A DNA stretch of 64,000 bases from Propionibacterium sp. oral taxon 192 str. F0372. Lineage in GTDB: Bacteria > Actinomycetota > Actinomycetes > Propionibacteriales > Propionibacteriaceae. Below the pieces are notes generated by a model. The model made no database searches. It saw only the letters and a list, made by a program, of their open reading frames with translations, and was not told the origin of the DNA. This document shows, piece by piece, positions 8,879 through 17,150 of the stretch (positions are counted from its first letter, which is position 1; every line of letters starts with the position of its first letter). The stretch lies in contig NZ_KE340297.1 of NCBI RefSeq assembly GCF_000413315.1, positions 1,200,736 through 1,264,735 of the forward strand, written 5' to 3'. Position numbers and translations under genes: made by a program.

Positions 8879-9332
8879 GCGCGGAAGACTACCGCGATGT
8901 TGGCTCCACTAATGACCAGAAGCATCCCACCGGGGTCTGATGAGCAGAGGGTGTGCGCCGACGACAGCTCTCCGGAGGGCTCATCGCTCCCTCGTCTCGC
9001 CGAGAATACCTGTTTCACAAGCGCTTCTGTCGAGAATTTCTTGATCATTCTGCCAGTGGCGAACAGGGCCTGTGTTGTGGCTGAGTGCCACACAGTTGGA
9101 GCTCACTGAACGAAGGCAGGCGTCTCGGGTACCACTGTGGTTTGACCTTTCCGCTGTCTCTGATGCACCGTGCAGTTTGTCTCTCGTGCCCTCGCAATGT
9201 GACCGCATGACGCCGTGCTTGGGGGTCTTGCTGATCACGCTGCGCTGGGACGGCGGCGGAAGTCGGTGGGGGTGGTGTGCCAGTACCTATCTAACGCTGT
9301 TAGGGTTTGGTTGGATTCGAGAGAGGACTTTG
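8879..9332. promoter_or_regulatory. Divergent intergenic region between cydA and bioY with a palindrome
   Basis: No convincing gene lies in these 454 bp. At 9076-9092 there is a perfect 6-5-6 palindrome, TGTGGC-N5-GCCACA, flanked by a further CTGTG/CACAG pair, about 200 bp upstream of cydA. It resembles sites of the Crp/Fnr family or Rex, but the half-site spacing is one base longer than the standard of either, so the regulator is not identified. The bioY-proximal end holds a separate operator-like palindrome, listed on its own. Confidence 0.4.
9291..9303 (+). promoter_or_regulatory. Operator-like palindrome before bioY (BioQ-like)
   Basis: A perfect 5-3-5 inverted repeat, CTAAC-GCT-GTTAG, lies 30 bp before the bioY start codon. 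Its core AAC-N3-GTT matches the centre of the 13-bp TGAAC-N3-GTTAC site of the TetR-type biotin regulator BioQ described in Corynebacterium, which also controls the bioYMN transport genes there. The palindrome is seen directly; assignment to BioQ is inference. Confidence 0.45.
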
Positions 9333-9929
9333 ATGGGAAAAACCATACATCCGGCTCGTGACATCGCCCTGATAGCGGTTTTTGCCGGAGTGACCGCTGC
9401 CTTGGGAATCATCCCGCCGATACCCGTTGGCCCGCTCCCTATCACCGCGCAGACCCTGGGCGTGATGCTGGCCGGGGCGATCTTGGGCGGTTACCGGGGC
9501 TTTGCCTCGCAGCTGCTGTTCTTGGCGCTCGTCGCCATCGGGCTTCCCCTGCTGGCTGGCGGTCGCGGTGGTACCGGTGTGTTCTTCGGTCCCTCGGTCG
9601 GGTTCCTGGTCGGCTGGCCGATTGTCGCCGGGTTCATGGGCTGGGCTACCTACAAGGTGGGCGCTCCCTACAAGCTGTGGGAGGGAATCGGTATCCATCT
9701 GCTCGGGGGCATCGTCGTGCTCTACTGCTTCGGTATCGCAGGTCTGATGCTGCGGGCCGACATGAGCTTCCAGAAGGCCTTGGTCACTAACGCGCCTTTC
9801 CTGGTTGGCGATACCATGAAGGCGGTGATAGCTGCAGTGATCGCTAAGGGGGTGCACTCCGCTTATCCGCGGTTGCTCCCGCACCGGAACCGGGGGGCCC
9901 AGGACAGCTTCTCGCAACCGGAGGGTTGA
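9333..9929 (+). CDS. bioY: BioY: biotin-specific S component of ECF transporter
   Basis: A 198-residue six-helix membrane protein of the BioY family. It starts with ARDIALIAVFAGVTAALG, and GPLPITAQTLGVMLAG (near residues 34-49) is the conserved substrate-site region. BioY binds biotin and is energised by the EcfA/EcfT proteins encoded directly behind it. I chose ATG 9333 because gagagg lies 6-11 bases upstream and upstream in-frame sequence is not protein-like. The adjacent palindrome suggests biotin-dependent repression. No biotin biosynthesis genes are in the window. Confidence 0.93.
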   Translation: MGKTIHPARDIALIAVFAGVTAALGIIPPIPVGPLPITAQTLGVMLAGAILGGYRGFASQLLFLALVAIGLPLLAGGRGGTGVFFGPSVGFLVGWPIVAGFMGWATYKVGAPYKLWEGIGIHLLGGIVVLYCFGIAGLMLRADMSFQKALVTNAPFLVGDTMKAVIAAVIAKGVHSAYPRLLPHRNRGAQDSFSQPEG

Positions 9930-9933
9930 GACA

Positions 9934-10626
9934 GTGGTCCACATCCGGGTCGAACATCTTTCCCACCGCTATGGGGAAGGCCCACTGTCCCGGTTGGTGC
10001 TCGACGATGTGAACGTGGACGCCGATCAGACCCGTATCGGGGTGGTCGGCCACAATGGGTCGGGAAAATCGACCTTCGTGAGGATGCTTGATGCCCTGAT
10101 TGCCCCCACGCAGGGCAGGGTGCTCGTCGACGGAATCGATGTCGCCGCCGAGCCAGCCACGGTGCGGCGGATGACCGGTTTCCTGTTCACTGACCCCGAC
10201 TCCCAGATCATCATGCCCACCGTCGCCGAGGATGTGGCCTTCGGGTTGCGGCGCTCCGGTCTGACGCGTGAGGAGATTAGCGACCGGGTGGCCGCGATGC
10301 TTGAGCACTACGGACTCAGCTCGCACCGTGACCACCCGGCTCATCTCCTGTCCGGTGGGCAGAAGCAGCTGCTGGCCCTGGCCTCGGTGCTCATCACCTC
10401 CCCGAGGCTGCTCATCATGGACGAGCCCACCACCCTGCTCGACCTACGCAATGCCCGTCGCTTCGCACGGCTCGTCGCTGAACTGGATCAGACAGTGGTG
10501 CTGGCTACCCACCATCTCGATTTGCTTACCGATTTTGACCGGGTGCTGGTCTTCGACGCGGGCCGTCTGGTGGCCGACGACGCCCCTGCCCCGGCCCTGG
10601 CCCACTACAGATCGTTGATGGACTGA
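9934..10626 (+). CDS. bioM: BioM/EcfA: ATPase of the biotin ECF importer
   Basis: A 230-residue ABC ATPase of the cobalt/biotin ECF type. It has Walker A GHNGSGKST near residues 38-46, a Q-loop in FTDPDSQIIMPTVAEDVAFG (typical ECF wording), signature LSGGQKQ and Walker B LLIMDEP with the H-loop ATHHLD. It starts at GTG 9934, four bases after the bioY stop, and its TGA overlaps the ATG of the next gene. A single EcfA with dedicated BioY and EcfT is the BioMNY layout, where the ATPase works as a homodimer. Confidence 0.93.
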   Translation: MVHIRVEHLSHRYGEGPLSRLVLDDVNVDADQTRIGVVGHNGSGKSTFVRMLDALIAPTQGRVLVDGIDVAAEPATVRRMTGFLFTDPDSQIIMPTVAEDVAFGLRRSGLTREEISDRVAAMLEHYGLSSHRDHPAHLLSGGQKQLLALASVLITSPRLLIMDEPTTLLDLRNARRFARLVAELDQTVVLATHHLDLLTDFDRVLVFDAGRLVADDAPAPALAHYRSLMD

Positions 10627-11234
10627 TGAAATCCACCCTTGGCTTGTACCAACCGGGTACCTCCTGGCTGCACCGGGCACCGGCCTGGACGAAACTGCTT
10701 GCCCTGTTCATGATCGGTGCCGCATCGGTGGTCATCCAGGGCACCTGGTGGTGGGTGCTGGCCACCTTCGCTGTTGTTGGGGTGGTCTATCTCTCGGCGG
10801 GTCTAGGCCTTGGGCTGATGTGGCATCAGATCCGGCCGATGATGCTGCTCATGATCGTCATCGCTGCGATGACGTGGATCACCGCGACGTGGCAGAAGGC
10901 CGTCGCCGTTCCTGGGATGATCCTCGTTCTGGTGGCCGTCGCGAGCTTGGTGACGCTGACCACGCGAACCACTGACTTGGTCGATGTCTTGGTGCGGTTG
11001 TTCGGGGTATTGCGTCGTTTCGGGGTTGATCCGGAACGGGTTGGGTTGATCCTGCTGCTCGGAATCCGCGTGGTGCCGCTGGTGTACGAGCTCTCCCGGG
11101 AAATCTCGGAGGCACAGACGGCACGTGGTGCCGTGCGCGACATCCGGGCTTTCGCGGTTCCCCTGATCGTGCGGGCACTGCGTGACGCCGACGCCATGGG
11201 TGAGGCACTGGTGGCACGTGGTTTTGACGACTGA
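10626..11234 (+). CDS. bioN: BioN/EcfT: transmembrane coupling protein of the biotin importer
   Basis: A 202-residue membrane protein of the EcfT/CbiQ family. Hydrophobic helices occupy about residues 20-120, and the cytoplasmic coupling region ends in the Ala-Arg-Gly motif (EALVARGF) typical of EcfT, which docks into the ATPases. It couples ATP hydrolysis by BioM to toppling of BioY. ATG 10626 overlaps the bioM stop (TGATG). It closes the bioY-bioM-bioN operon. Confidence 0.92.
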   Translation: MKSTLGLYQPGTSWLHRAPAWTKLLALFMIGAASVVIQGTWWWVLATFAVVGVVYLSAGLGLGLMWHQIRPMMLLMIVIAAMTWITATWQKAVAVPGMILVLVAVASLVTLTTRTTDLVDVLVRLFGVLRRFGVDPERVGLILLLGIRVVPLVYELSREISEAQTARGAVRDIRAFAVPLIVRALRDADAMGEALVARGFDD

Positions 11235-11287
11235 TCCGAGGACCGGCGGCACCAGGCAGCGACCGGTGTCGCCGGTACCATGACGCC

Positions 11288-12376
11288 ATGAACAACAGGA
11301 CGCCTCGCAGCAACGTAGCTGTCACGTTGGGTGTGTTCGTTCTATTGATCTGCGTGGTGGCAGTCGGTGGAGAGTTGCTGTTGAACTACGGTCAGGGCTA
11401 TGTGGCCATCCAGCAGGCTCCTGCGGTCCCGGTTTCCCCGGCTCCGGAGGATCCCGGCGAACAACCCACCGACGAGGCACCTGCCCCCGAAGAACTCACT
11501 GTCGGGGTTGTTCTACTCTTCGGCGATCTGGGCGATGGCTACTTCTCGACCGGCACCGGTGTGATCACCGACCCCTCTGGGATTATCGTGACGAATTACC
11601 ACGTCGTTCAAGACACCATCTCCATTGAGGGGGTGAACGGCCCAGATGGGGAACGTCACCAGGTCACCGTGCTGGGGCGTGACATGTGGGCGGACATTGC
11701 CGTATTGCAGATGGAGGGTGCTAACAGACTCGCCCCCGCCCGGATTGACACCATCCCACCGCAGGTGGGGGAGAGGCTCACCTGCGTCGGCAATGCCAGG
11801 GGCAACGGAGTGCTGCGCACCACCAGCGGAGAGATTGTCGGCATCGACCAGAAGGTGAGCATCCCCTCGAACTTCCAGGGCTCGCACGACACCGAACTGC
11901 TGGGCCTCATCACCACGACCGCATCTGCAGTTCCTGGGTATTCCGGTGGGCCCACCATCGACGCCGACGGGGAGGTCGTCGCCATGACCACCGCCATTTC
12001 CGAAGACACCGGCGATGGTCATCACACCTATTCGATCCCGATTCAACAGGCCATTGCCGTGGCCGATCAGGTGCGGGCCGGGAAGGAGGCAGGCCACATC
12101 CGGCTGGGGCCACGACCCCGGCTAGGTCTGGAACTCGGTATCGACACCCCGATGGTCGTCAAGGTGGAGGAGCTCTCCCCGCTGGAGGGCTCTGGATTGG
12201 ATGTGGGTGACGTGGTGACTGCCCTCGACGAGCAACCGGTCGACAATGTCGGCGAGCTGTTCGAACAGATCGAACAGCTCGAACCTGGCACCCTTGTTAC
12301 TCTTTCCTGGCGGGAGAAGGACACCGGGATCACCGACAAGGTCTCGGTGCATCTGGGAACCGGCTGGCTGAACTGA
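11288..12376 (+). CDS. HtrA/DegP-like membrane-anchored serine protease with PDZ domain
   Basis: A 362-residue protein with an N-terminal membrane anchor (about residues 10-30), a Pro/Glu-rich linker (about 38-65), a trypsin-like protease domain and one C-terminal PDZ domain (about 275-355). The catalytic triad is visible: His near 104 in TNYHVV, Asp near 136 in WADIAVLQ and Ser near 218 in PGYSGGP. HtrA proteases degrade or refold damaged extracytoplasmic proteins. The gene stands alone between the biotin operon and the convergent PEPCK gene. Substrate and regulation cannot be read from the sequence. Confidence 0.9.
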   Translation: MNNRTPRSNVAVTLGVFVLLICVVAVGGELLLNYGQGYVAIQQAPAVPVSPAPEDPGEQPTDEAPAPEELTVGVVLLFGDLGDGYFSTGTGVITDPSGIIVTNYHVVQDTISIEGVNGPDGERHQVTVLGRDMWADIAVLQMEGANRLAPARIDTIPPQVGERLTCVGNARGNGVLRTTSGEIVGIDQKVSIPSNFQGSHDTELLGLITTTASAVPGYSGGPTIDADGEVVAMTTAISEDTGDGHHTYSIPIQQAIAVADQVRAGKEAGHIRLGPRPRLGLELGIDTPMVVKVEELSPLEGSGLDVGDVVTALDEQPVDNVGELFEQIEQLEPGTLVTLSWREKDTGITDKVSVHLGTGWLN

Positions 12377-12459
12377 GAGCAGCGTCGCGACGTCCTCCAC
12401 AGGCTTGCGACCGGACACGGTGGCCTCCTGGGCGGGACACGACGCCACCGGTTGGTGGT

Positions 12460-15400
12460 TCAGTGCAGTTTCGGTTGGACCCCGATGGTGCCGACCAGCG
12501 ACTGGCGGTAGCTGTCGGACCGCACCCGGTTCAGTTCGGTGCGGGCCAGTTCGGTGCGCCCAGCCAGGTCGAGGCGCTGGGCCACCCGCTCGGTCGCCTC
12601 AGCGGCGAAGGCCTCCAAGGCCTCCACAGTCGCCTGCTGGCGCTTGGCGTCCAGGGAGGCTTTCACCTTGAGCCGCTCGGCATACCAGTCGGAGGCCAGG
12701 ATCATCTCGCGGTCGAACATGCGCCGGAACTCGGGGGAATCTAGCGTCCAGCCCTGCGCGGTGTGTCCGTCGGCCATGATCTCGAGTAGCCCGCGCAGCG
12801 GGGGCACTGCCAGCTCAATGCCACCATCTCTGAAGTATGCCTTGGCCACCCGCTGGTGGGTGGTGACGATGGTATCCATCGATTCGGCGAAGATGGCCAT
12901 ATCCTGCAGCTCGGGGGCCAGCATCTCGTCGGTGAATACGACGTCGGGGTGCAGGAAGATGCGCCCGAAATAGGTGGTGGTGAACTGCTGGTTGATGCGG
13001 TAACCCAGCCGTGAGGCGAGTACCGTGCGGCCCTCGAATTCGAAATCTTCCAGTTTCTCCAGAAAACCGCCCGCGATGAGTGTTGCGGCATCCCGCTCGG
13101 CGGGCAGCATCCGGCAGAACAATTCCGGAATCAGCATCGAAATGTCGTGGGCCACCTGCACGTTTGGCCCGATATACCCTGCCGACGACAGCCAGCCGTC
13201 GTAGCCGGTCAAGGCATAGGAGAGCAGCGCCGAGTTGAGGTCGATGATGGGAAGCAGGGCATTGAAGGGGCCCTTGGTCAATGCGCCCTCGGAACCGGCG
13301 CCGGTGGTCGAAGGGGATTTGCCGGTCATTGAGGAGATGAACTCCATGAACAGTTCCGGCAGCTCCATGTAATGCAGCGGGTTGTAAACGCACAGCGGCG
13401 GTACCCCCGCTTCCTTCGGGTTGTTGCGGCGGCCAGCGGCGACGATGTCCACCGAGAGCGGCGCGAAGGCGTCGGTCGGCAGTTTGCGCACCAACTTGGA
13501 GGCCACCTCGGCAGTCATGGTTAGTTCGGGATTGGCGACGTCGGGGCGGGTTTGTAGGTAGCGCGGGTTCTTGGAACGCTTCCCGTCGACGATCCGCGAC
13601 TGGTCGGAAGCGATCCACCAACTGGGATGCTGGTCGTTGCCCATCAAGGCTACCTCGGAGATCAACTTACGCATCGGGCCGGTGTACTGGGAATAGACCG
13701 GTGAGTTTTCCTCCAGGGCCCGGGCCTCGTCGTGGGTGAGCGGTTCGAAATTGGAGATGAAGGTATCGCGCCCGGCGAGATCACGCTCGGCCTGCTTGTC
13801 GTAGCCGCGGATCACGGCATCGTCAGGGCGTTGGAAAAGTAGCTGTTCGCAGTTCATGACGAATTTGCGTGATGGGCTCTCCTGGCTTCCGGAGCCGGTT
13901 GCCGGGGTCTCGAAGGGAGCGCACACCGTCGAGACGGTGATGTCGTCTTCGGTCTGCACCTTGATCGCGGGTGAGAAGTCCGGACGCAGTGAGAACAACC
14001 GCCAGGAACCGTCGGGCTGGAAACCGACGCGCAACATGTTGGCGATGACTTTCTCCCCATCCAGTCGCAGTGCATTGCCCTGGAGACCGTTCATGATGCC
14101 CACCGAGAAATGGGACCGCCAGTCGGCACCCCATTCGGGCTTGTAGAAGCGCTTGACTGTGAACACCAGTTCCTTGATGTGCGAGGGGATCTGGTTCAAG
14201 AAGGCGTTGTACTGTTCGCAATAGAGCTTAGATGGGGTGAGAAGCTTGATCACCGAGCCGAGGGAACGCTCAGGGGAGAGCAACTCGCGGCGGTCGGAGC
14301 CGTTCTGCGAGGCATCAGCCCAGCGTTCGGAGTAGTCCTTGTCCAGCAGGGCTTGGACCGCCTCAATGTCAGCCTCGAAATCGGCGGTGTAGGCGTTGTC
14401 GAAGACGAAGGCATCGGCCAGGGATTTCGAGATCTCGGATTTGCCGCCCCCGGAAACGGTGGCTGGTTTGTGGGCCTGGGTGGAGATTGGCGAGACGCCG
14501 ATCAAATGCCACTGGGTCTCGTCTAGCTCACGGTGCTTGGCGTAGACACGGTACCCCATTGGGGTCATGTACTCCTTGCCAGTGTGCAGCTTGGTGTGGT
14601 GCTCCCCGGCCTGGTCACTCCAGGTGATCTGTTGGTCGCGCATTGAGTAACAGGCACCGGCGGGCACCAGGATGACGCGGGGGTTCCGCAGATCGGTGGC
14701 GGTCCCGTCGGGATTCATCGACCAGCGTTCCGGGTTGCGGGCGACGACATCGGCGAAGGTGTAGTCGGGGGTGGTGTAGGTGTCGTGGAAATCCTGGCCC
14801 AGGTTGTAGGCCGGGTACACCAGGGCGCCACCAGAGTGCTCTTCCTCCGCGGCGCCGAGCAGGTTCGCCGCATAGGAGAGCTGGGTCTTGACTTCCTTCT
14901 TGCAGTAGCCGAAGTAGTTGTCCGCGACGACGGTGACCATGACCCCGCGCTCGTCGCGGGCACACACCTTGAAGGCTTTGCCGTCGTTGTAGAGCTCGCC
15001 AGGATCGCTCCAGCACTGGCCATCGCGGCGCTCCCGCTCGGTGGCCTCGTCAATGTGTGGCAGACCCAGAGATTTCTTGGTGACGGTGGTCAGGTGGGGG
15101 GCCAAGACGACGAGCCCGGTATGTCCCGACCAGCCGATCGGATCGAGGGCAGCGTCGTTCTCCGGCAGCTGTGGGTCTCCGGCATTGCCGAAAATCCCTT
15201 CGACGAAGTCGAGGTTGCAGACCAACCCACCCGGGACGATGAAGCGGATCTCCATCGTCTTGACCGGGCCACGACCCGGCACAGCGGGCACCACCAAGGG
15301 GCGCATGAACAGGGAAGCGAAACACGACGACGGCGTGGGCTGGTTTGCAGTGTAGGGCAACAGCATGTCGGCGTGGGGTGGCTGGAAAGAAAGCTCCAGG

Positions 15401-15912
15401 ATGCGAGCGAAGACATCCTTGCGTACAGCGATCTTGTCGTCGGGGATAGGCAGACCACCTTGAGCGATGTGGAACACCCCGGCGGTGGTGCGGCGGTCAT
15501 TGCGAGGGTTGTGCAGCACGCCGTTCACCAAGCGGTAAGACGCCACGACGTCGGAGTGGAATTCGTCGCCGTCACAGGGCAGAGACAGACCGCGGGCGAG
15601 TCCTGCTTGGTCGAGGATCAGGGTCTGACGAGGGAGTTGTGGGGAGGCCTCAACGTCAGCAAGGTAATCGTCGAGGAAATCCTGGATGCGCTGGTCTGCA
15701 GGACACAGGCGGTCGGAAAGGCGGCGGGACAGTTCACGCTGACGGGCCAGCAGTGGCTCCACCAGGTCAAGGTCCTCGTTGTCGCTCGCGGTTGTCGGGA
15801 GCTCCAGCAGTGCCAGACGCAGGTTGATTGCGGCATTCAGGGAATCTTGCACCATAGCCCCAGTGAACCAGACCTGGGCATTGCTCAGACAGGGTCTCAT
15901 GACGGTTGCCAA
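12460..15912 (-). CDS. PPi-dependent phosphoenolpyruvate carboxykinase (PEP carboxytransphosphorylase)
   Basis: An 1150-residue soluble protein whose length and composition match the PPi-type PEP carboxykinases (EC 4.1.1.38) known from Propionibacterium freudenreichii and Entamoeba, which are about 1150 residues and unlike ordinary ATP/GTP PEPCKs of about 600. A P-loop-like VSGGGKSEISKSLADAF lies near residues 484-500, the kind of kinase-1a loop seen in PEPCKs. The enzyme interconverts PEP + CO2 + Pi with oxaloacetate + PPi, the anaplerotic step feeding the propionate (Wood-Werkman) cycle. The longest reading frame starts at TTG 15912; ATG 15900 and ATG 15855 are alternatives, none with a strong ribosome-binding site. 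The family call rests on length, organism context and recalled family features. A pair of palindromes lies just upstream. Confidence 0.75.
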   Translation of the reverse strand: MATVMRPCLSNAQVWFTGAMVQDSLNAAINLRLALLELPTTASDNEDLDLVEPLLARQRELSRRLSDRLCPADQRIQDFLDDYLADVEASPQLPRQTLILDQAGLARGLSLPCDGDEFHSDVVASYRLVNGVLHNPRNDRRTTAGVFHIAQGGLPIPDDKIAVRKDVFARILELSFQPPHADMLLPYTANQPTPSSCFASLFMRPLVVPAVPGRGPVKTMEIRFIVPGGLVCNLDFVEGIFGNAGDPQLPENDAALDPIGWSGHTGLVVLAPHLTTVTKKSLGLPHIDEATERERRDGQCWSDPGELYNDGKAFKVCARDERGVMVTVVADNYFGYCKKEVKTQLSYAANLLGAAEEEHSGGALVYPAYNLGQDFHDTYTTPDYTFADVVARNPERWSMNPDGTATDLRNPRVILVPAGACYSMRDQQITWSDQAGEHHTKLHTGKEYMTPMGYRVYAKHRELDETQWHLIGVSPISTQAHKPATVSGGGKSEISKSLADAFVFDNAYTADFEADIEAVQALLDKDYSERWADASQNGSDRRELLSPERSLGSVIKLLTPSKLYCEQYNAFLNQIPSHIKELVFTVKRFYKPEWGADWRSHFSVGIMNGLQGNALRLDGEKVIANMLRVGFQPDGSWRLFSLRPDFSPAIKVQTEDDITVSTVCAPFETPATGSGSQESPSRKFVMNCEQLLFQRPDDAVIRGYDKQAERDLAGRDTFISNFEPLTHDEARALEENSPVYSQYTGPMRKLISEVALMGNDQHPSWWIASDQSRIVDGKRSKNPRYLQTRPDVANPELTMTAEVASKLVRKLPTDAFAPLSVDIVAAGRRNNPKEAGVPPLCVYNPLHYMELPELFMEFISSMTGKSPSTTGAGSEGALTKGPFNALLPIIDLNSALLSYALTGYDGWLSSAGYIGPNVQVAHDISMLIPELFCRMLPAERDAATLIAGGFLEKLEDFEFEGRTVLASRLGYRINQQFTTTYFGRIFLHPDVVFTDEMLAPELQDMAIFAESMDTIVTTHQRVAKAYFRDGGIELAVPPLRGLLEIMADGHTAQGWTLDSPEFRRMFDREMILASDWYAERLKVKASLDAKRQQATVEALEAFAAEATERVAQRLDLAGRTELARTELNRVRSDSYRQSLVGTIGVQPKLH

Positions 15913-15937
15913 GGTCTTGGGCCTGTCTCGGAAACGG

Positions 15938-15982
15938 CTGGCAACTTGGTTGCAGTAGACTTGCCTGCAACCAAGTTGCCAG
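15938..15982. promoter_or_regulatory. Perfect 18-bp inverted repeat made of two operator-like palindromes
   Basis: Arms at 15938-15955 and 15965-15982 are perfect reverse complements (CTGGCAACTTGGTTGCAG and its complement) with a 9-base spacer. Each arm is itself a 13-bp palindrome, GCAAC-N3-GTTGC (15941-15953 and 15967-15979), with centres 26 bp apart, close to two and a half DNA turns. This is what two bound repressor dimers (TetR- or MarR-like) would need. It lies 26 bp upstream of the longest PEPCK frame and about 80 bp before a small ORF on the other strand. It has no T-tract, so it is unlikely to be a terminator. Confidence 0.65.
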
Positions 15983-16059
15983 ATTTCTCCGGTTCTTCGG
16001 TGTCAGTGCGTAGCTTCGGATGCGTCAAGAACCCTGAGGATTCAACGAGAGGTGTGCAA

Positions 16060-16143
16060 GTGATCAAGTTCCTGAAGGAGCTGCGGGACCGATTCCTCTT
16101 GGACGAACTCGCTGATCACGAGAACCGTATGCGGGAGTTGTGA
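16060..16143 (+). CDS. Putative 27-residue protein divergent from PPi-PEPCK
   Basis: GTG 16060 is preceded by gagagg at the right distance and opens a 27-residue ORF that reads as one charged amphipathic helix (IKFLKELRDRFLLDELADH...). It shares the twin-palindrome region with the divergent PEPCK gene. Nothing else between 16144 and 16407 looks coding, and I see no clear elements there. A real micro-protein is plausible from the ribosome-binding site and the helix-like composition, but chance cannot be excluded at this length. Confidence 0.35.
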   Translation: MIKFLKELRDRFLLDELADHENRMREL

Positions 16144-16407
16144 CGGCGCAACTCCGCCCCGCCTCGTTCATCATCAGCGTCTGGTTATCTCATCCGGAGC
16201 GCATGTGGGCATCTGGCCTGTTCGTCGGGCGTTCTACGTGGTGTGGCTGATCAGCGAAGATGCGGCATGCAGGGTCTCAGGCGCCACTGAGGATGAGTGC
16301 ACCGATGGATTGGCGACTGGGCATCTGAATGACATGACACCCGGGCCACGTAGCATGTGAGCACTTGGCGGAACCCCCTGCCGGTACTTGATGCGAATGG
16401 AGTACGG

Positions 16408-16818
16408 ATGGCCGAGAGTATGGCGGATGTCTTTGCGCGACTAACACGGGTTGCGGACACGATCGACAACATGCCTGCGGATGAACTCCCGGATGCAGAT
16501 GCCCTGAAGCCAATCAGCGTTCATGCTCAGGATGCGGATGGTTTCGTGGTGGTCGAGATGACTGACATGGAAATAACCGATGTGCAGTTCAACGCTTCCT
16601 GGCTCCGCAGTAAATCGCCGCAGACCATCGAGCGGACACTTCGCGATGTCCTCAACGATGCGCTGCGGCAGGCTGCCCTCGCATCGCAGGAGCAGTTGAT
16701 TGCTTTGGGCGGATCGTTCGGTGATCTGACGAAGAACATCCGTGATCTTCAGGGCTTCGCCACCCAAGCCACTCGCGAGCAATTCGAGCGCATTGAGGAG
16801 GCGATCGAGCGTGCCTGA
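16408..16818 (+). CDS. YbaB/EbfC-like protein of a T7SS cassette
   Basis: A 136-residue protein with the YbaB-like pattern: a leading helix, a beta-meander (ISVHAQDADGFVVVEMTDMEITDVQF, about residues 34-59), then helices with RTLRDVLNDALRQA near 73-86. YbaB-like proteins in actinobacterial type VII loci precede the small helical substrates and are thought to act as partners or DNA-binding proteins; their role is unsettled. Start ATG 16408 has atggag 6 bases upstream; a GTG at 16357 is in frame but has no ribosome-binding site. Its stop overlaps the next gene by 8 bases. The same gene type heads the cassettes at 53740 and 60174. Confidence 0.65.
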   Translation: MAESMADVFARLTRVADTIDNMPADELPDADALKPISVHAQDADGFVVVEMTDMEITDVQFNASWLRSKSPQTIERTLRDVLNDALRQAALASQEQLIALGGSFGDLTKNIRDLQGFATQATREQFERIEEAIERA

Positions 16819-17149
16819 TATCCAGTTTCATCCCGCCAGTTGGCGCAGCGCCGGGGAGAAGATGAGCGGTGCGGGGACCTCCTTCGGTTCGGAGATCGCA
16901 TCCCTACTGGAACAAGTGTCCGACGTGGAGGCATGTGGTTGCAATGATGGTGGAACCCTTGCCGATGCAGCCATCGCGATGATCTACCCGCCGGTGGTCC
17001 AGGCTTTCCAGGAGGCGATCCAGGGCATCGGTCAATCGGTTGACACGCAGGGTCAGATGATGCAAGAGACCGCTGACATGTATGAGGCGACGGAGGCCGA
17101 CAACACGGATCTCGCACAGTCAATCATGGAATTTCTCGGAGGAATGTGA
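16811..17149 (+). CDS. EspC-like small helical type VII secretion target
   Basis: A 112-residue protein starting at GTG 16811 inside the preceding gene. It has the layout of EspC-like/ESX-secretion-associated proteins: a short N-terminal strand-like stretch (IQFHPASW), then two long helices separated by a Gly/Asp loop, ending ADMYEATEADNTDLAQ, the usual Y/W-x3-E-x-D-N end of these proteins. The protein at 59465-59776 is a clear relative (shared EADNT near the C-terminus, similar length). These small proteins are exported by or with ESX machines as partners of a larger effector. The Cys pair ACGCND near residues 38-43 is unusual for the family. Confidence 0.65.
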   Translation: MPDIQFHPASWRSAGEKMSGAGTSFGSEIASLLEQVSDVEACGCNDGGTLADAAIAMIYPPVVQAFQEAIQGIGQSVDTQGQMMQETADMYEATEADNTDLAQSIMEFLGGM

Positions 17150-17150
17150 C

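Noticed and set aside
9076-9092. Rex binding site
   Set aside because: The half-sites are TGTGGC with nine bases between TGTG and CACA, whereas Rex sites need eight; kept only as an unassigned palindrome.
8981-9238. 85-codon minus-strand ORF between cydA and bioY
   Set aside because: Irregular composition, no ribosome-binding site and no protein-like pattern; it runs through the palindrome region.
15938-15982. Rho-independent terminator
   Set aside because: No T-tract on either side, and it lies upstream of both flanking genes; each arm is itself a palindrome, which fits operators better.
14785-16143. 452-codon plus-strand open frame opposite the PPi-PEPCK gene
   Set aside because: It is antisense to a clearly coding gene, and its composition is that of a GC-rich shadow frame. 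Only the last 27 codons, outside the PEPCK gene, are kept as a possible micro-ORF.
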